Assembly (NCBI GenBank): GCA_028281665.1
Contig: JANQJK010000013.1
Coordinates: forward strand, 57,841-121,840
From: Hyphococcus sp.
GTDB taxonomy: Bacteria; Pseudomonadota; Alphaproteobacteria; Caulobacterales; Parvularculaceae
Reading direction: 5' to 3'
Length of the DNA stretch: 64,000 bases
A program made the position numbers and the translations under genes. This document shows positions 1-8,973 of this stretch, piece by piece (position 1 is the stretch's first letter; the number at the start of each line of letters is the position of its first letter). Below the pieces are notes generated by a model. That model worked only from the letters and a program-made list of their open reading frames with translations, did no database searches and was not told where the DNA came from.

Positions 1-2
1 TG

Positions 3-1223
3 ATCGGCAAAATCCTGATTTCCGAGGGCTCCGAAAACGTCAAGGTGAACGAACCGATTGCGGTGATCGTCAATGACGGCGAGAGCGCCGACGATATCGA
101 CATGGCGAAGCTGAACGGCGCCGGCGGCGCCCCAGGCGCATCCGAACCCGCGCCGGCGCAACCATCGGCGGCGCCTGAGCCGGCAGTTCCGGCGACGCCG
201 GCGGCGCCCGCGGATCCAGAGCTTCCCGACGGCGTTCAGATGGTCGAGACGACCATCCGCGATGCGCTTCGCGATGCGATGGCCGAAGAAATGCGCCGCG
301 ACGAAGATGTTTTCCTGATGGGCGAAGAGGTCGCCGAATATCAGGGCGCCTACAAGGTTTCGCGCGGGCTTCTTGAAGAGTTCGGCGAGCGGCGCGTCGT
401 CGATACGCCGATTACCGAACATGGCTTCGCAGGGCTGGGCGTCGGCGCGGCGTTTGCGGGACTGAAACCGATCGTCGAATTCATGACCTGGAATTTCGCC
501 ATGCAGGCGATCGACCACATCATCAATTCCGCGGCGAAAACCCGTTACATGTCCGGCGGGCAAATGTCCTCGCCCATCGTTTTTCGCGGGCCGAACGCCG
601 CCGCCTCTCGTGTCGCCGCGCAGCATTCCCAGGATTATGCGGGGTGGTACTCCAACGTGCCGGGCCTCGTTGTGATCTCGCCTTACTCCGCCTCGGACGC
701 CAAAGGACTCTTGAAGGCCGCGATCCGGGATCCCAATCCGGTCGTGTTCCTCGAACATGAACTGCTCTACGGCGACAAGATGGATGTCCCCGACGTTGAG
801 GACTGGATCGTCCCCATCGGCAGGGCGAAGGTCGCGCGGGAAGGAACGGACGTCACCCTCGTTTCCTATTCCCGCGGCGTGAAATTCGCGCTCGAAGCCG
901 CCGAGACGCTGGCCGGCGAAGGCGTATCCGCCGAGGTCGTCGATCTGAGAACGCTTCGCCCGATGGATGCCGCGACGGTGATCGAGTCCGTGAAGAAGAC
1001 CAACCGCATCGTGACGGTGGAAGAGGGCTGGGCGCCGTGCGGCGTCGGCGCGGAAGTCGCCTGGCAGGTGACGCAGCATGCGTTCGATTATCTCGATGCG
1101 CCGCCGGCGCGCGTCACGCAAGAAGACACGCCGCTCCCCTATGCAGCGAATCTGGAAGCGCTAAGTCTTCCGAATGCGGAGAAGATTGTAAAAGCGGCGA
1201 AGCAAGTAATGTATCGCGACTGA
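3..1223 (+). CDS. pdhB: Pyruvate dehydrogenase E1 component subunit beta, 5'-truncated by the window edge
   Basis: Beta subunit of the thiamine-diphosphate-dependent E1 enzyme, which decarboxylates pyruvate and acetylates the lipoyl groups of E2. The reading frame is open from base 3, so the true start lies left of the window. The first 30 or so visible residues ([16 protein letters not shown], then [10 protein letters not shown]) are the end of a biotinyl/lipoyl domain, nearly the same as that of the E2 protein downstream. An Ala/Pro linker follows, and then a full transketolase-type E1-beta domain ([41 protein letters not shown]). E1-beta subunits with an N-terminal lipoyl domain are known in several alphaproteobacteria. 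Part of an operon with the next two genes; pdhA is presumably upstream. Confidence 0.95.
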   Translation: MGKILISEGSENVKVNEPIAVIVNDGESADDIDMAKLNGAGGAPGASEPAPAQPSAAPEPAVPATPAAPADPELPDGVQMVETTIRDALRDAMAEEMRRDEDVFLMGEEVAEYQGAYKVSRGLLEEFGERRVVDTPITEHGFAGLGVGAAFAGLKPIVEFMTWNFAMQAIDHIINSAAKTRYMSGGQMSSPIVFRGPNAAASRVAAQHSQDYAGWYSNVPGLVVISPYSASDAKGLLKAAIRDPNPVVFLEHELLYGDKMDVPDVEDWIVPIGRAKVAREGTDVTLVSYSRGVKFALEAAETLAGEGVSAEVVDLRTLRPMDAATVIESVKKTNRIVTVEEGWAPCGVGAEVAWQVTQHAFDYLDAPPARVTQEDTPLPYAANLEALSLPNAEKIVKAAKQVMYRD

Positions 1224-1227
1224 CAGC

Positions 1228-1677
1228 ATGGTTTTTTCCGGACAATGTCATTGCGGGAAAGTGAAAGTGTCTTTTAAATCGCAGAAGACGCCGCAAGAGC
1301 TTGGCGTGCGGACATGCCAGTGCGCGTTCTGCCGGGCCCACGGCGCGGTGAACATTTCCGATCCGGCTGGGCAGGCGATAATTGAATGCGCGGCGGACGA
1401 TGTAAGCCGTTATACGTTTGCGTTGCGCACCGCCGATTTCCTGATCTGCAAGACCTGCGGCGTCTATATCGCTGCGGTGATGGGCGAGGGCGACAGAGTC
1501 GTGTCGACCCTTAATGTCGTCGGTCTTCGCATGAAGGAATTTCAAGACATTGAAGAAGCGCCGATGGTGTTTGAGGAGGAGACGACCGAGTCCCGCATCG
1601 AACGGCGATTCGCAAAATGGACGCCGACCGCTTTCGCCGACGCCGCGCTGGCGGCTTCCTATTTCGGCCCGCACTAG
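1228..1677 (+). CDS. GFA/CENP-V fold zinc protein inside the pdh operon
   Basis: A 149-residue protein of the GFA (glutathione-dependent formaldehyde-activating enzyme/CENP-V) fold. The zinc cysteines are visible: CHC at residues 7-9, CQCAFC at 30-35 and CKTC at 74-77. The exact substrate of such proteins is usually unknown; some were proposed to promote adduct formation between formaldehyde and glutathione. It starts 4 bases after pdhB and ends 12 bases before pdhC, so it is almost certainly co-transcribed with the pyruvate dehydrogenase genes, an unusual place for this family. The glutathione-dependent formaldehyde oxidation genes lie 12 kb away. Family assignment is firm; function is open. 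Confidence 0.85.
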   Translation: MVFSGQCHCGKVKVSFKSQKTPQELGVRTCQCAFCRAHGAVNISDPAGQAIIECAADDVSRYTFALRTADFLICKTCGVYIAAVMGEGDRVVSTLNVVGLRMKEFQDIEEAPMVFEEETTESRIERRFAKWTPTAFADAALAASYFGPH

Positions 1678-1689
1678 ACGGATAATCTT

Positions 1690-3048
1690 ATGCCCACGCC
1701 AATCTTAATGCCCGCGCTGTCGCCGACCATGGAGGAAGGCACGCTCGCGAAATGGAACGTCAAGGAGGGCGACAATGTTTCGTCCGGCGACGTGATCGCC
1801 GAAATCGAGACCGACAAGGCGACCATGGAAGTCGAAGCGATCGACGAAGGCGTTGTCGGAAAGATCCTGGTTCAGGAAGGCGCTGAAAACGTAAAGGTGA
1901 ACGTGCCGATCGCCGTGCTCCTTGAAGATGGCGAAAGCGCTGATGACATCGATGTAGGCGCCCTTGGCGCCGGTGCGGCGACGGACGCCGCGGAGACGCC
2001 GGCCAAGCCCGCAGCAAAAGAACCGGCGCCGGCGGCGCCGGCGAAAACAAATGGCACCGCCGCGCCCATTGAGACTGCGGCGCCCGTCAAGACTGCCGGG
2101 ACCGTGGTGAGCACCGGCGGCGCCCCGCCACGTGTTCTCGCCTCGCCCCTTGCCAAGCGTCTCGCAGAGCAGAACGGACTGAACCTCTCCGCGGTCGCCG
2201 GGTCAGGCCCGCGCGGGCGCATCGTCAAGCGCGACATCGAAAAGGCCCTGAAGGAAGGAACGGGTAAGTCGGTCGGAACGACCGACGCCCCTGCGGCGGC
2301 GCCGGCCATTGCGCCGGCCTCCTTCGATGCGCGGCTCTACCCGCCGGAAAGCTATGAGGCGGTCAAACTCGACGGCATGCGCAAGGTGATCGCCAGACGC
2401 CTGACCCAGAGTTTCAACCAGGAAGTGCCGCATTTCCCGCTCAACATCGATTGCGAGCTGGACAATCTTCTGGCGGCGCGCGCGCGCATCAACGCGACCT
2501 CGCCGAAAGAAGGCGACGGCGCGTTCAAGCTGTCGGTCAACGATTTCGTCATCAAGGCCTCGGCCATGGCGCTTAAAGCCGTTCCGGGCGCGAACGCCAC
2601 CTACACCGATGAGGCGATCCTGCTGCACAGGCATGCGGATATCGGCGTCGCCGTCGCCATTGACGGCGGCCTGATCACGCCGATTGTCTGGAAGGCGGAG
2701 GAGAAGGGGCTGAAACAGATCAGCGCCGAAGTGAAGGACATGGCGTCCCGCGCCAAGGCGCGAAAACTGAAGCCCGACGAATATCAGGGCGGGACTTTCT
2801 CCGTTTCCAATCTCGGCATGTTCGGGATTACCTCTTTCGCATCTATCGTGAACCAGCCTCAGGGGGCGATCATGTCCGTTGGCGCCGGCGAACAGCGGGT
2901 CGTGGTCAAAGACGGAAAAATGGAGATCGCGACAATGATGACGGTGACTCTCACCTGCGATCACCGTGTGGTCGATGGAGCGGTCGGCGCCCAGTTCCTT
3001 GGGGCGTTCAAATCCTTCATCGAAGAACCGGCGGCGATGCTGCTTTAG
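1690..3048 (+). CDS. pdhC: Dihydrolipoyllysine acetyltransferase, E2 of pyruvate dehydrogenase
   Basis: E2 core of the pyruvate dehydrogenase complex, transferring acetyl groups from lipoyl-lysine to CoA in the cytoplasm. The 452 residues contain an N-terminal lipoyl domain with the lipoylated Lys43 in [11 protein letters not shown], an Ala/Pro-rich hinge, a peripheral subunit-binding domain at about 147-188 ([17 protein letters not shown]), and the catalytic acyltransferase domain ending with [14 protein letters not shown], where His425 and Asp429 form the active site. Length and single lipoyl domain are normal for alphaproteobacteria. It is the last pdh gene here; the E3 gene is not in the window. 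Confidence 0.97.
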   Translation: MPTPILMPALSPTMEEGTLAKWNVKEGDNVSSGDVIAEIETDKATMEVEAIDEGVVGKILVQEGAENVKVNVPIAVLLEDGESADDIDVGALGAGAATDAAETPAKPAAKEPAPAAPAKTNGTAAPIETAAPVKTAGTVVSTGGAPPRVLASPLAKRLAEQNGLNLSAVAGSGPRGRIVKRDIEKALKEGTGKSVGTTDAPAAAPAIAPASFDARLYPPESYEAVKLDGMRKVIARRLTQSFNQEVPHFPLNIDCELDNLLAARARINATSPKEGDGAFKLSVNDFVIKASAMALKAVPGANATYTDEAILLHRHADIGVAVAIDGGLITPIVWKAEEKGLKQISAEVKDMASRAKARKLKPDEYQGGTFSVSNLGMFGITSFASIVNQPQGAIMSVGAGEQRVVVKDGKMEIATMMTVTLTCDHRVVDGAVGAQFLGAFKSFIEEPAAMLL

Positions 3049-3126
3049 AACGCGATTTGCGTTAAGCCGCCAAAAAGCGCGGGAGCTGTCATTCCGCGGT
3101 TGTTGTTTGGGTGATTTGGAGTCGTA

Positions 3127-4068
3127 ATGTCGAAGTTCGATAAGGCAAGCCGGTCGGAATTGCGCGCGATTGCCGAGAAATCGAAATGGTTTCACGCCAT
3201 TGACTTCGGGGACTTTGCGTCGAGCGGCCGCTTTCCCAAGGGCGAGCCGCAGAACATAACCCTTTTCGGCGCCATGGACTTGCTCGGCTCGATTGATCTT
3301 AAAGGATGCCGCGTTCTCGATATTGGGTCCGCCGACGGTCTTGCGTCATTCGGCATGAAGGAACTCGGCGCCCGGGAAGTCGTCTCGATCGATTCCTACG
3401 ACGTCCCGACTTATCGGATCGCGCGCAAACTCTTGAACGTTGAGACGGACTACCGCCCGAACGTGCAGATCAAGGACGCGGTTTCGGAACTCGGCTGGAA
3501 GCAGTTCGACGTCATTCTCTGCGCCGGCGTGATCTACCATATGCTCAATCCGATGAGCGCCTTCATCGAATGCCGGAAGCTGCTGAAAGACAACGGCTTG
3601 CTGATTATGGAATCCCCGGTCGGCGCGAAGCTGAAAGACCCGGTGCTGGCGCTCAATACCGAGCTCGACGATTTCATGCCGGAGCCGAGCACATACTGGA
3701 TCCCGTCGAAATCGGCGATGACCGGCATGATGAAGCTCATGGGCTTCGATGTCTGCGCCACGCGATACCTGAAGGCGCCCACGCGACTGACCGTGCTCGG
3801 CCGGGCCGCGCCGCCGGCCGAGATTCGTGACCGCAATGCGCTCCTGCAACAGGTCCATGAAATCGACTTTTGCGACTTTGAGTTCCGGTGGAGCGAGCTT
3901 GCAAAACACGCCGGCGCCAGCGACGTCTCATATGAAGTTGACGAGTTCCACCGGGACATCACGGCGGCCGGGGAGAGCCCGGCGTTCCCCTTCCAGCCGC
4001 AACCCCGTGAGGACGCCGTAGGGTCCACCCGGTGGGCCAGCGCAGGGGGAAATTTCCTTCAAAAATAG
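3127..4068 (+). CDS. Class I SAM-dependent methyltransferase
   Basis: A 313-residue protein with a Rossmann methyltransferase core. Motif I is VLDIGSADGLASF at residues 64-75, followed by an acidic strand end (VSIDSYD) and a motif IV-like stretch (FDVILCAGVIYHMLNP). The stretch LCAGVIYHM-NP resembles the tRNA uridine-carboxymethyl (CmoB/DUF1698) group, but the N-terminal part differs and the substrate cannot be named. It stands alone between the pdh operon and the ribosomal protein genes. A GC-rich hairpin without a T-run (4098-4116) lies 30 bases downstream and may be a weak terminator. Confidence 0.8.
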   Translation: MSKFDKASRSELRAIAEKSKWFHAIDFGDFASSGRFPKGEPQNITLFGAMDLLGSIDLKGCRVLDIGSADGLASFGMKELGAREVVSIDSYDVPTYRIARKLLNVETDYRPNVQIKDAVSELGWKQFDVILCAGVIYHMLNPMSAFIECRKLLKDNGLLIMESPVGAKLKDPVLALNTELDDFMPEPSTYWIPSKSAMTGMMKLMGFDVCATRYLKAPTRLTVLGRAAPPAEIRDRNALLQQVHEIDFCDFEFRWSELAKHAGASDVSYEVDEFHRDITAAGESPAFPFQPQPREDAVGSTRWASAGGNFLQK

Positions 4069-4326
4069 ACTATTGCGGGTTTCCATTAAGGTGTTGTCGA
4101 GGGGCTGAACCCCTCGGATTCGTGATCCGGCAACATGTTTTGGCCCCCTTTTGGCCGCGAGAAAATTTCAATTGATTACAATATTCTACTCGTCGCGGGC
4201 AGGTTGCGTTTAGCCCGCGGTCGACGAGGCGGCTAAGCGCTTTCTCTCTCCCGTGCTGATTGCCGTCTCGTCTTTTTCTCGGGAAATTCGCGCTATACGG
4301 GTATTCCACATCATGCCGGCAAGCGC

Positions 4327-4355
4327 TTGATCTCATGGGAATGTAAGTTTATAAC
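4327..4355 (+). promoter_or_regulatory. Candidate sigma-70 promoter upstream of rplKA
   Basis: TTGATC at 4327-4332 and TATAAC at 4350-4355 are separated by exactly 17 bases, a near-ideal housekeeping promoter layout. Predicted transcription start is about 4362. It could drive rplK-rplA with a leader of about 290 bases, or a short independent RNA that ends at the hairpin near 4470. The stretch 4069-4326 before it shows no convincing gene on either strand. Confidence 0.5.
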
Positions 4356-4361
4356 ATAACC

Positions 4362-4480
4362 AACGCATCGGAGTCGGTGCGGATAGTTTTCGTATCAGTT
4401 GCGTATTTTCTGGTTGCGTTTGTTGATTATCAAGGCGCGGGCGTCGTCATATCCCCCATAGGCGACGCCCGCTCTCATTT
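4362..4480 (+). ncRNA. Candidate small RNA or leader attenuator before rplK
   Basis: Downstream of the promoter at 4327-4355 is a perfect 10-bp stem (GCGGGCGTCG at 4437-4446, CGACGCCCGC at 4463-4472) with a 16-base loop holding five C residues, followed by TCTCATTTT. This has the shape of an intrinsic terminator, giving a transcript of about 118 bases. No open reading frame or known RNA family is recognised in it. It is either a free-standing small RNA or an attenuator in the rplKA leader. The remaining leader, 4481-4650, holds only weak hairpins. Confidence 0.35.
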
Positions 4481-4650
4481 TAACCTCGGAAAATCAGGGA
4501 ATTGGGCTTGTTCCTAAGGCGCTTGTCCGCTAGAGGAGCGCCCTCTCGCGGGAGGCGTACCGGCAAAGACCAGCCGGCGTCGTTACCGCGGATCCTTCAT
4601 CCTGCCGTCAGCGTCATGCGCCGGTGGCGCCAAACACTGGAAGGTCAGAA

Positions 4651-5079
4651 ATGGCGAAGAAAATTGCAGGCTACCTGAAACTTCAGGTGCCGGCGGGCGG
4701 GGCGTCTCCGTCTCCCCCCATCGGCCCGGCGCTTGGCCAGCGCGGTCTCAACATCATGGAATTCTGCAAGGCGTTTAACGCCAAGACGCAGGAGATGGAA
4801 AAGGGCATGCCGGTCCCGACGATCATTACGATCTATGCGGACAAGTCGTTTACCTTTGAAACAAAGACGCCGCCGGCGGCATATTACCTGAAGAAAGCGG
4901 CGAAGCTTCCCAAGGGCGGCTCAACGCCGGGCCGCGAAGTCGCGGGCTCCGTCACGACTGCTCAATGCCGTGAAATCGCCGAAGCGAAAATGCCTGATCT
5001 CAACGCCAACGATCTCGACGCGGCGACCAAGATCATCATGGGTTCTGCACGCGCCATGGGCCTCGAGGTAAGGGGTTAA
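4651..5079 (+). CDS. rplK: 50S ribosomal protein L11
   Basis: Ribosomal protein L11, part of the stalk base and GTPase-associated centre of the large subunit. The 142 residues show the N-terminal [20 protein letters not shown] segment that gives the family its signature and the C-terminal rRNA-binding domain. The ATG at 4651, starting [10 protein letters not shown], is chosen over an in-frame GTG at 4624 because it matches the conserved N-terminus and has a purine-rich site (GGAAGG) just upstream. The gene is followed 2 bases later by rplA. The secE-nusG genes that usually precede rplK are absent. Confidence 0.98.
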   Translation: MAKKIAGYLKLQVPAGGASPSPPIGPALGQRGLNIMEFCKAFNAKTQEMEKGMPVPTIITIYADKSFTFETKTPPAAYYLKKAAKLPKGGSTPGREVAGSVTTAQCREIAEAKMPDLNANDLDAATKIIMGSARAMGLEVRG

Positions 5080-5081
5080 TC

Positions 5082-5777
5082 ATGCCAAAGCTTGGAAAAC
5101 GCATCCGCGCAGCGCGCGAAGCATCAGACAATCTCAAGGCGCATTCGGTCGAAGAAGCTGCAAAGTCGGTAAAAGCCAATGCGACGGCGAAGTTCGACGA
5201 AACCATCGAAATCGCCATGAATCTCGGCATCGACACCCGCCATGCAGACCAACAGGTCCGCGGTGTCGTATCGCTGCCGAACGGCACCGGCCGCAATGTG
5301 CGGGTCGCTGTTTTTGCAAAAGACGCGAAAGCGGAAGAAGCGACAGCAGCGGGCGCTGATATTGTCGGTGCGGAAGACCTCATGGAAAAAATCCAGGGCG
5401 GTTTCATGGATTTTGATCGGGTCATCGCAACGCCGGACATGATGGCCGTCGTCGGTCGTCTCGGCAAAGTGCTTGGGCCGCGCGGCCTGATGCCGAACCC
5501 GAAAGTCGGAACGGTGACGCCGGACGTGACGAAAGCCGTCAAAGACGCAAAAGGCGGCGCCGTTCAGTTCAAAGCCGAGAAAGCGGGCGTCATTCACGCT
5601 GGCGTCGGCAAGGCGAGCTTTGACGAAAAGGCGATCGCAGAAAACGTGCAGGCGTTCATTGACGCGGTGGCGAAAGCCAAGCCGTCCGGCGCGAAAGGCA
5701 CATACATCAAGAAGATTGCGATCTCTTCGACCATGGGGCCGGGGATCAAGATCGACACAGGCGCCGCCAGCGCATAG
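5082..5777 (+). CDS. rplA: 50S ribosomal protein L1
   Basis: Ribosomal protein L1 (231 residues), which forms the mobile stalk near the E site and in many bacteria represses its own operon by binding the mRNA leader. Family segments are clear: [30 protein letters not shown] and GTVTPDV. It starts 2 bases after rplK and is translationally coupled to it. An intrinsic terminator follows 23 bases after the stop codon. The usual rplJ-rplL-rpoBC continuation is missing; the next gene is on the opposite strand. Confidence 0.98.
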   Translation: MPKLGKRIRAAREASDNLKAHSVEEAAKSVKANATAKFDETIEIAMNLGIDTRHADQQVRGVVSLPNGTGRNVRVAVFAKDAKAEEATAAGADIVGAEDLMEKIQGGFMDFDRVIATPDMMAVVGRLGKVLGPRGLMPNPKVGTVTPDVTKAVKDAKGGAVQFKAEKAGVIHAGVGKASFDEKAIAENVQAFIDAVAKAKPSGAKGTYIKKIAISSTMGPGIKIDTGAASA

Positions 5778-5800
5778 GGACGCCGCAACAAGAAAATCTG

Positions 5801-5829
5801 AAAACGGCCTCGCAAGAGGCCGTTTTTTT
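5801..5829 (+). terminator. Rho-independent terminator of rplKA
   Basis: The stem AAAACGGCCTC / GAGGCCGTTTT encloses a GCAA tetraloop, and the 3' arm runs into seven T residues. It lies 23 bases after rplA and closes the two-gene operon. The 3' end of the broken sorA/cytochrome fragment on the opposite strand (stop at 5828-5830) abuts it, and because the stem is A-rich on the left it may also work in the other direction. Confidence 0.9.
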
Positions 5830-6768
5830 ATGCCCCGAAATTGGCGCTCAGATATTGGACGATCTCTTCAACGTCCTCTTCAGGCGGCGGCGCCATGCCC
5901 TGTTTGTCGACCATCCATTGCATGAGTTCGCGCCAGCGCGCCTCGGACGCGCGCTGCCGGTCATCTTTGCGCCGTCATGAACGCGGTCGCGCAAGGTGAT
6001 CTTCGTCAGCCATTTCTGCGAGCACGACCCCGGCCAGCCTGGAACCACGAGCCGCAGGGGCGCGCCGTTCATGGCCGGCATAGCCTTGCCGTTCATCGCC
6101 CAGGCAATCAGATTGTGCGGCTCCATGGCTTTGGCGACTGGAATGCCGCGAGAGATCGTGTCTTTCTCCTGATCGCCCGACAAATGCGTATCGGCGCCGT
6201 AATGGGCGGTGTAAACGGCGCTGTCCTTGACGCCCGCAGCATTGATAACGTCGCGCAGTCGGACGCCGGTCCACGCCGCGCATCCAACCGCGCCGAACGA
6301 CCACTGATTGCCTGATGCGCCGGGCGAGAAAAACTTGCGGCCATTGCCGCCGCATTCGAGTTGCAGTTGCAGCGTAAAGGGTTCGAATTGCGATTTCAGG
6401 TCGGCGATCGAAAGGCGTGTCGGGTTATCGACCTCGCCGTCGACGGTCAGCGACCAGCTGTCGTCCGTCGCCGTCGAGACGTCCGGCGGCAGGCCGTTAT
6501 TGCGCACGAAGAACCGGCTCGCCGGCGTTACCCTGTCATTGAGAAGATGCGGCGGGGTTTCCATGTTGAGGGGCCGGTCGCTGAGAATGGTAAGGCCGTC
6601 TTTGCCGAACCGAGCGGTGTCATCGGCGGGTTGCGCGAGGGCTATCGGCGTCAGTCCGGCGGGGAGGAGCCTGGCGAACGGAATCGGCGCGCCGAGTGCT
6701 GCTGCAAACGACGCGGCCCTGAGGAGGGTTCGCCGGGTCGGTTCAGCCGCCGCCACTGCCGGCCTCAT
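5828..6768 (-). pseudogene. Broken sulfite dehydrogenase (SorA-like), joined out of frame to a cytochrome c tail
   Basis: From the ATG at 6768 the protein has a twin-arginine-like leader (TRRTLLRAA at residues 11-19) and a sulfite oxidase-family molybdopterin domain with the metal-ligand cysteine at residue 139 in LECGGNGR. Similarity stops at about residue 271 (VHDGAKMTG, near base 5955). The same frame then gives an Arg-rich nonsense tail to 5848. In another frame the DNA continues as a cytochrome c C-terminal helix (WRELMQWMVDKQGM, then EEIVQYLSANFGA), stop at 5828. The likely history is a deletion removing the C-terminal domain of the molybdenum subunit and the haem-binding (CxxCH) half of a SorB-like cytochrome. 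It overlaps ccmD by 26 bases and was probably co-transcribed with it. Sulfite oxidation by this gene is unlikely. Confidence 0.75.
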
Positions 6769-6934
6769 CTTCCGTCCTATTCCCTGCTTGCGACTCGCGC
6801 CGGGCCAGCCGTCTTTTGAGATCGCGTCCTCGCCGCCAGATGGCGAAGGCAAGTCCGGCGATGACAATCGCGGAAACGGCGTATGCCGGCCAGACGTAAG
6901 CGGCGTAGCCGCCCATGGCGAAAAATTCGGACAT
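6743..6934 (-). CDS. ccmD: Haem exporter protein CcmD
   Basis: A 63-residue one-helix inner-membrane protein typical of CcmD, which helps release haem-loaded CcmE from the CcmABC complex. It starts MSEFFAMGGYAAYVWPAYA, followed by a transmembrane helix and a basic tail (IWRRGRDLKRRLARRE), the normal CcmD layout. The start at 6934 is chosen over an in-frame upstream ATG at 7015 because it matches the family N-terminus. CcmD genes normally sit right after ccmC; here it is 4 kb from ccmC and divergent from ccmF, with an 80-base gap. Confidence 0.85.
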   Translation of the reverse strand: MSEFFAMGGYAAYVWPAYAVSAIVIAGLAFAIWRRGRDLKRRLARRESQAGNRTEDEAGSGGG

Positions 6935-7014
6935 GGCGCGCCTTATGGCGCAGCCTCCGGCCGCCGTCAAAATCTCGCAGTGCCTTGGCGCTGTAATTGC
7001 GCTAAAGAAACGCA

Positions 7015-8973
7015 ATGATCCCGGAACTCGGCAATTTTGCGTTAATCATCGCGCTAATGGTGGCGCTCTGGCAGGCGGTGTTTCCGCTTATTGGCGCAGT
7101 CCGGCAAGATCGGGCGCTTGCGGCGGGCGCCGCCAACTCCGCGCTGGCGCAACTGGTGCTGATTGCGTTCTCCTTCGGGTGTCTGACGATTCTCTACGCG
7201 CAGTCGGACTTCTCGGTCGTGAACGTCGTTCAGAATTCTCACTCCGCCAAGCCGTTCATCTACAAACTGACTGGCGTCTGGGGCAATCACGAAGGGTCGA
7301 TGTTGCTCTGGATACTGATCCTTGCGGCGTTCGGCGCTGCTGTTGCCATGACGCGCGCCGGCGAACTCAAAGCCGTAACGCTCTCAGCGCAAGGGGCGGT
7401 TGCAGCGGCGTTTATCGCCTTCACCCTCTTCACGTCGAACCCGTTTGCGCGCATCTTGCCGGCGGCGCAGGACGGTATGGATCTCAACCCGCTTTTGCAG
7501 GATCCGGGCCTGATCATTCATCCGCCGTTTCTGTATCTCGGCTATGTCGGATATTCCGTAACGTTTGCCTATGCAATTGCCGGGTTGATCCGGGGACGGA
7601 TCGACGCCGACTGGGCGCGCGCGGTCCGGCCGTTTGCGCTGGCGGCCTGGGTGTTCCTGACCATCGGCATCGCCATCGGTAGCTGGTGGGCCTATTATGA
7701 GCTTGGCTGGGGCGGCTTCTGGGCCTGGGATCCGGTTGAAAACGCGTCCTTCATGCCCTGGCTTGCGGGCACGGCGTTTCTGCACTCGGTGCGAGTCGTC
7801 GAAAAGCGCGGCGCGTTGAAAGTCTGGACGGTGCTTCTCGCCATCCTCGCATTCTCTCTCAGTCTCGTCGGCACGTTCCTCGTGCGCTCCGGAATTCTGA
7901 CATCCGTGCACGCATTCGCGGTCGATCCCGAGCGCGGCATGTTCATTCTTGCGATCCTGGCCCTGGCTATCGGCGGGGCGCTGACCCTGTTCGCCATACG
8001 CGCCGGCAAGTTGCAGGCGGAGGGTGCGTTTCAGCCGGCCAGCCGGGAGGGCGCGCTGATTGTCAACAACGTGCTGCTCGTCACCATGACGGCGACGGTT
8101 TTTATCGGCACATTTTACCCGCTTTTTGTCGACGTCTTGACTGGCGAACGCCTGACCGTGGGCGCGCCTTATTTTAACGCCGTCTTCGCGCCGCTGACCG
8201 GGCTGCTGCTTTTCGTCATGGCGCCGGGCGCGGTGCTTGCGTGGAAGAAAGGCCGTCTCGGCGCCGCGTTCAGGCAGGCGGCGCCAGCGGCCGGCGCGGC
8301 CGCGGTTGTGATCGTCATCGCCCTGTGGATGACCTGGCCGAAAAGCGTTGCAGCTGCTGCTGTGGCCGGGCTCGCCGTGTGGGCGGGCGGCGGCGCGCTG
8401 ATCGAACTTGCGCGGCGCATCAGCCTGTTCTCGTCGCCGCGGCGCGCGCCGGCGCGCTTTGCAGGGCTTCCGCGGTCGTTTATCGGCATGACCATCGCCC
8501 ATGTTGGCATGGCCGTGGTGATTATCGGCGCCATGGGCGCCGGCGTCTGGCGGACCGAAGCGATCCGTCTGATGAATATCGGCGACGTCATCAGCGTTGG
8601 CGGATATGAAGCGACTCTCAAAAGCGTTGATGAAGTGCAGGGGCCGAACTTTGTTTCGGAAACGGCGACGTTTGAGATCTCGCGCAACGGAAATCGTCTC
8701 GACACGTTTGCAGCCGAACGGCGCTATTATCCGGTGCGCCAGATGCAGACAACGGAAGCGGCAATCCGCACGACCGTTCTGGGCGACTTTTACGTGTCGG
8801 TGGGCGAGCGCCAGGCCGACGCCGGTTGGGCCGTCAAGGCCTGGTATAACCCGCTCGTTTTCTGGCTCTGGTTCGGTTCCGGTCTCCTGGCGCTGGGAGG
8901 CGGCGTCGCGGCGATGCCTGCGCCGGCGCGCGCAAAAGCATCCGCGCCCGCAATCGAAGGCGCGCCGGCATGA
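7015..8973 (+). CDS. ccmF: Cytochrome c haem lyase subunit CcmF
   Basis: Large polytopic inner-membrane protein (652 residues) that takes haem from CcmE and ligates it to apocytochrome c in the periplasm with CcmH/I. The tryptophan-rich haem-handling motif of the WWD domain is at about residues 223-250 (WGGFWAWDPVENASF), flanked by conserved histidine-bearing loops (SHSAKPFIYKLTGVWGNHEG). Many transmembrane helices are evident. First gene of the ccmF-ccmG-ccmH-ccmI operon; its stop overlaps the ccmG start by 4 bases. Confidence 0.97.
   Translation: MIPELGNFALIIALMVALWQAVFPLIGAVRQDRALAAGAANSALAQLVLIAFSFGCLTILYAQSDFSVVNVVQNSHSAKPFIYKLTGVWGNHEGSMLLWILILAAFGAAVAMTRAGELKAVTLSAQGAVAAAFIAFTLFTSNPFARILPAAQDGMDLNPLLQDPGLIIHPPFLYLGYVGYSVTFAYAIAGLIRGRIDADWARAVRPFALAAWVFLTIGIAIGSWWAYYELGWGGFWAWDPVENASFMPWLAGTAFLHSVRVVEKRGALKVWTVLLAILAFSLSLVGTFLVRSGILTSVHAFAVDPERGMFILAILALAIGGALTLFAIRAGKLQAEGAFQPASREGALIVNNVLLVTMTATVFIGTFYPLFVDVLTGERLTVGAPYFNAVFAPLTGLLLFVMAPGAVLAWKKGRLGAAFRQAAPAAGAAAVVIVIALWMTWPKSVAAAAVAGLAVWAGGGALIELARRISLFSSPRRAPARFAGLPRSFIGMTIAHVGMAVVIIGAMGAGVWRTEAIRLMNIGDVISVGGYEATLKSVDEVQGPNFVSETATFEISRNGNRLDTFAAERRYYPVRQMQTTEAAIRTTVLGDFYVSVGERQADAGWAVKAWYNPLVFWLWFGSGLLALGGGVAAMPAPARAKASAPAIEGAPA

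Noticed and set aside
4070-4336. 88-codon minus-strand frame between the methyltransferase and rplK
   Set aside because: No ribosome site, no recognisable domain, and the composition is that of non-coding DNA.
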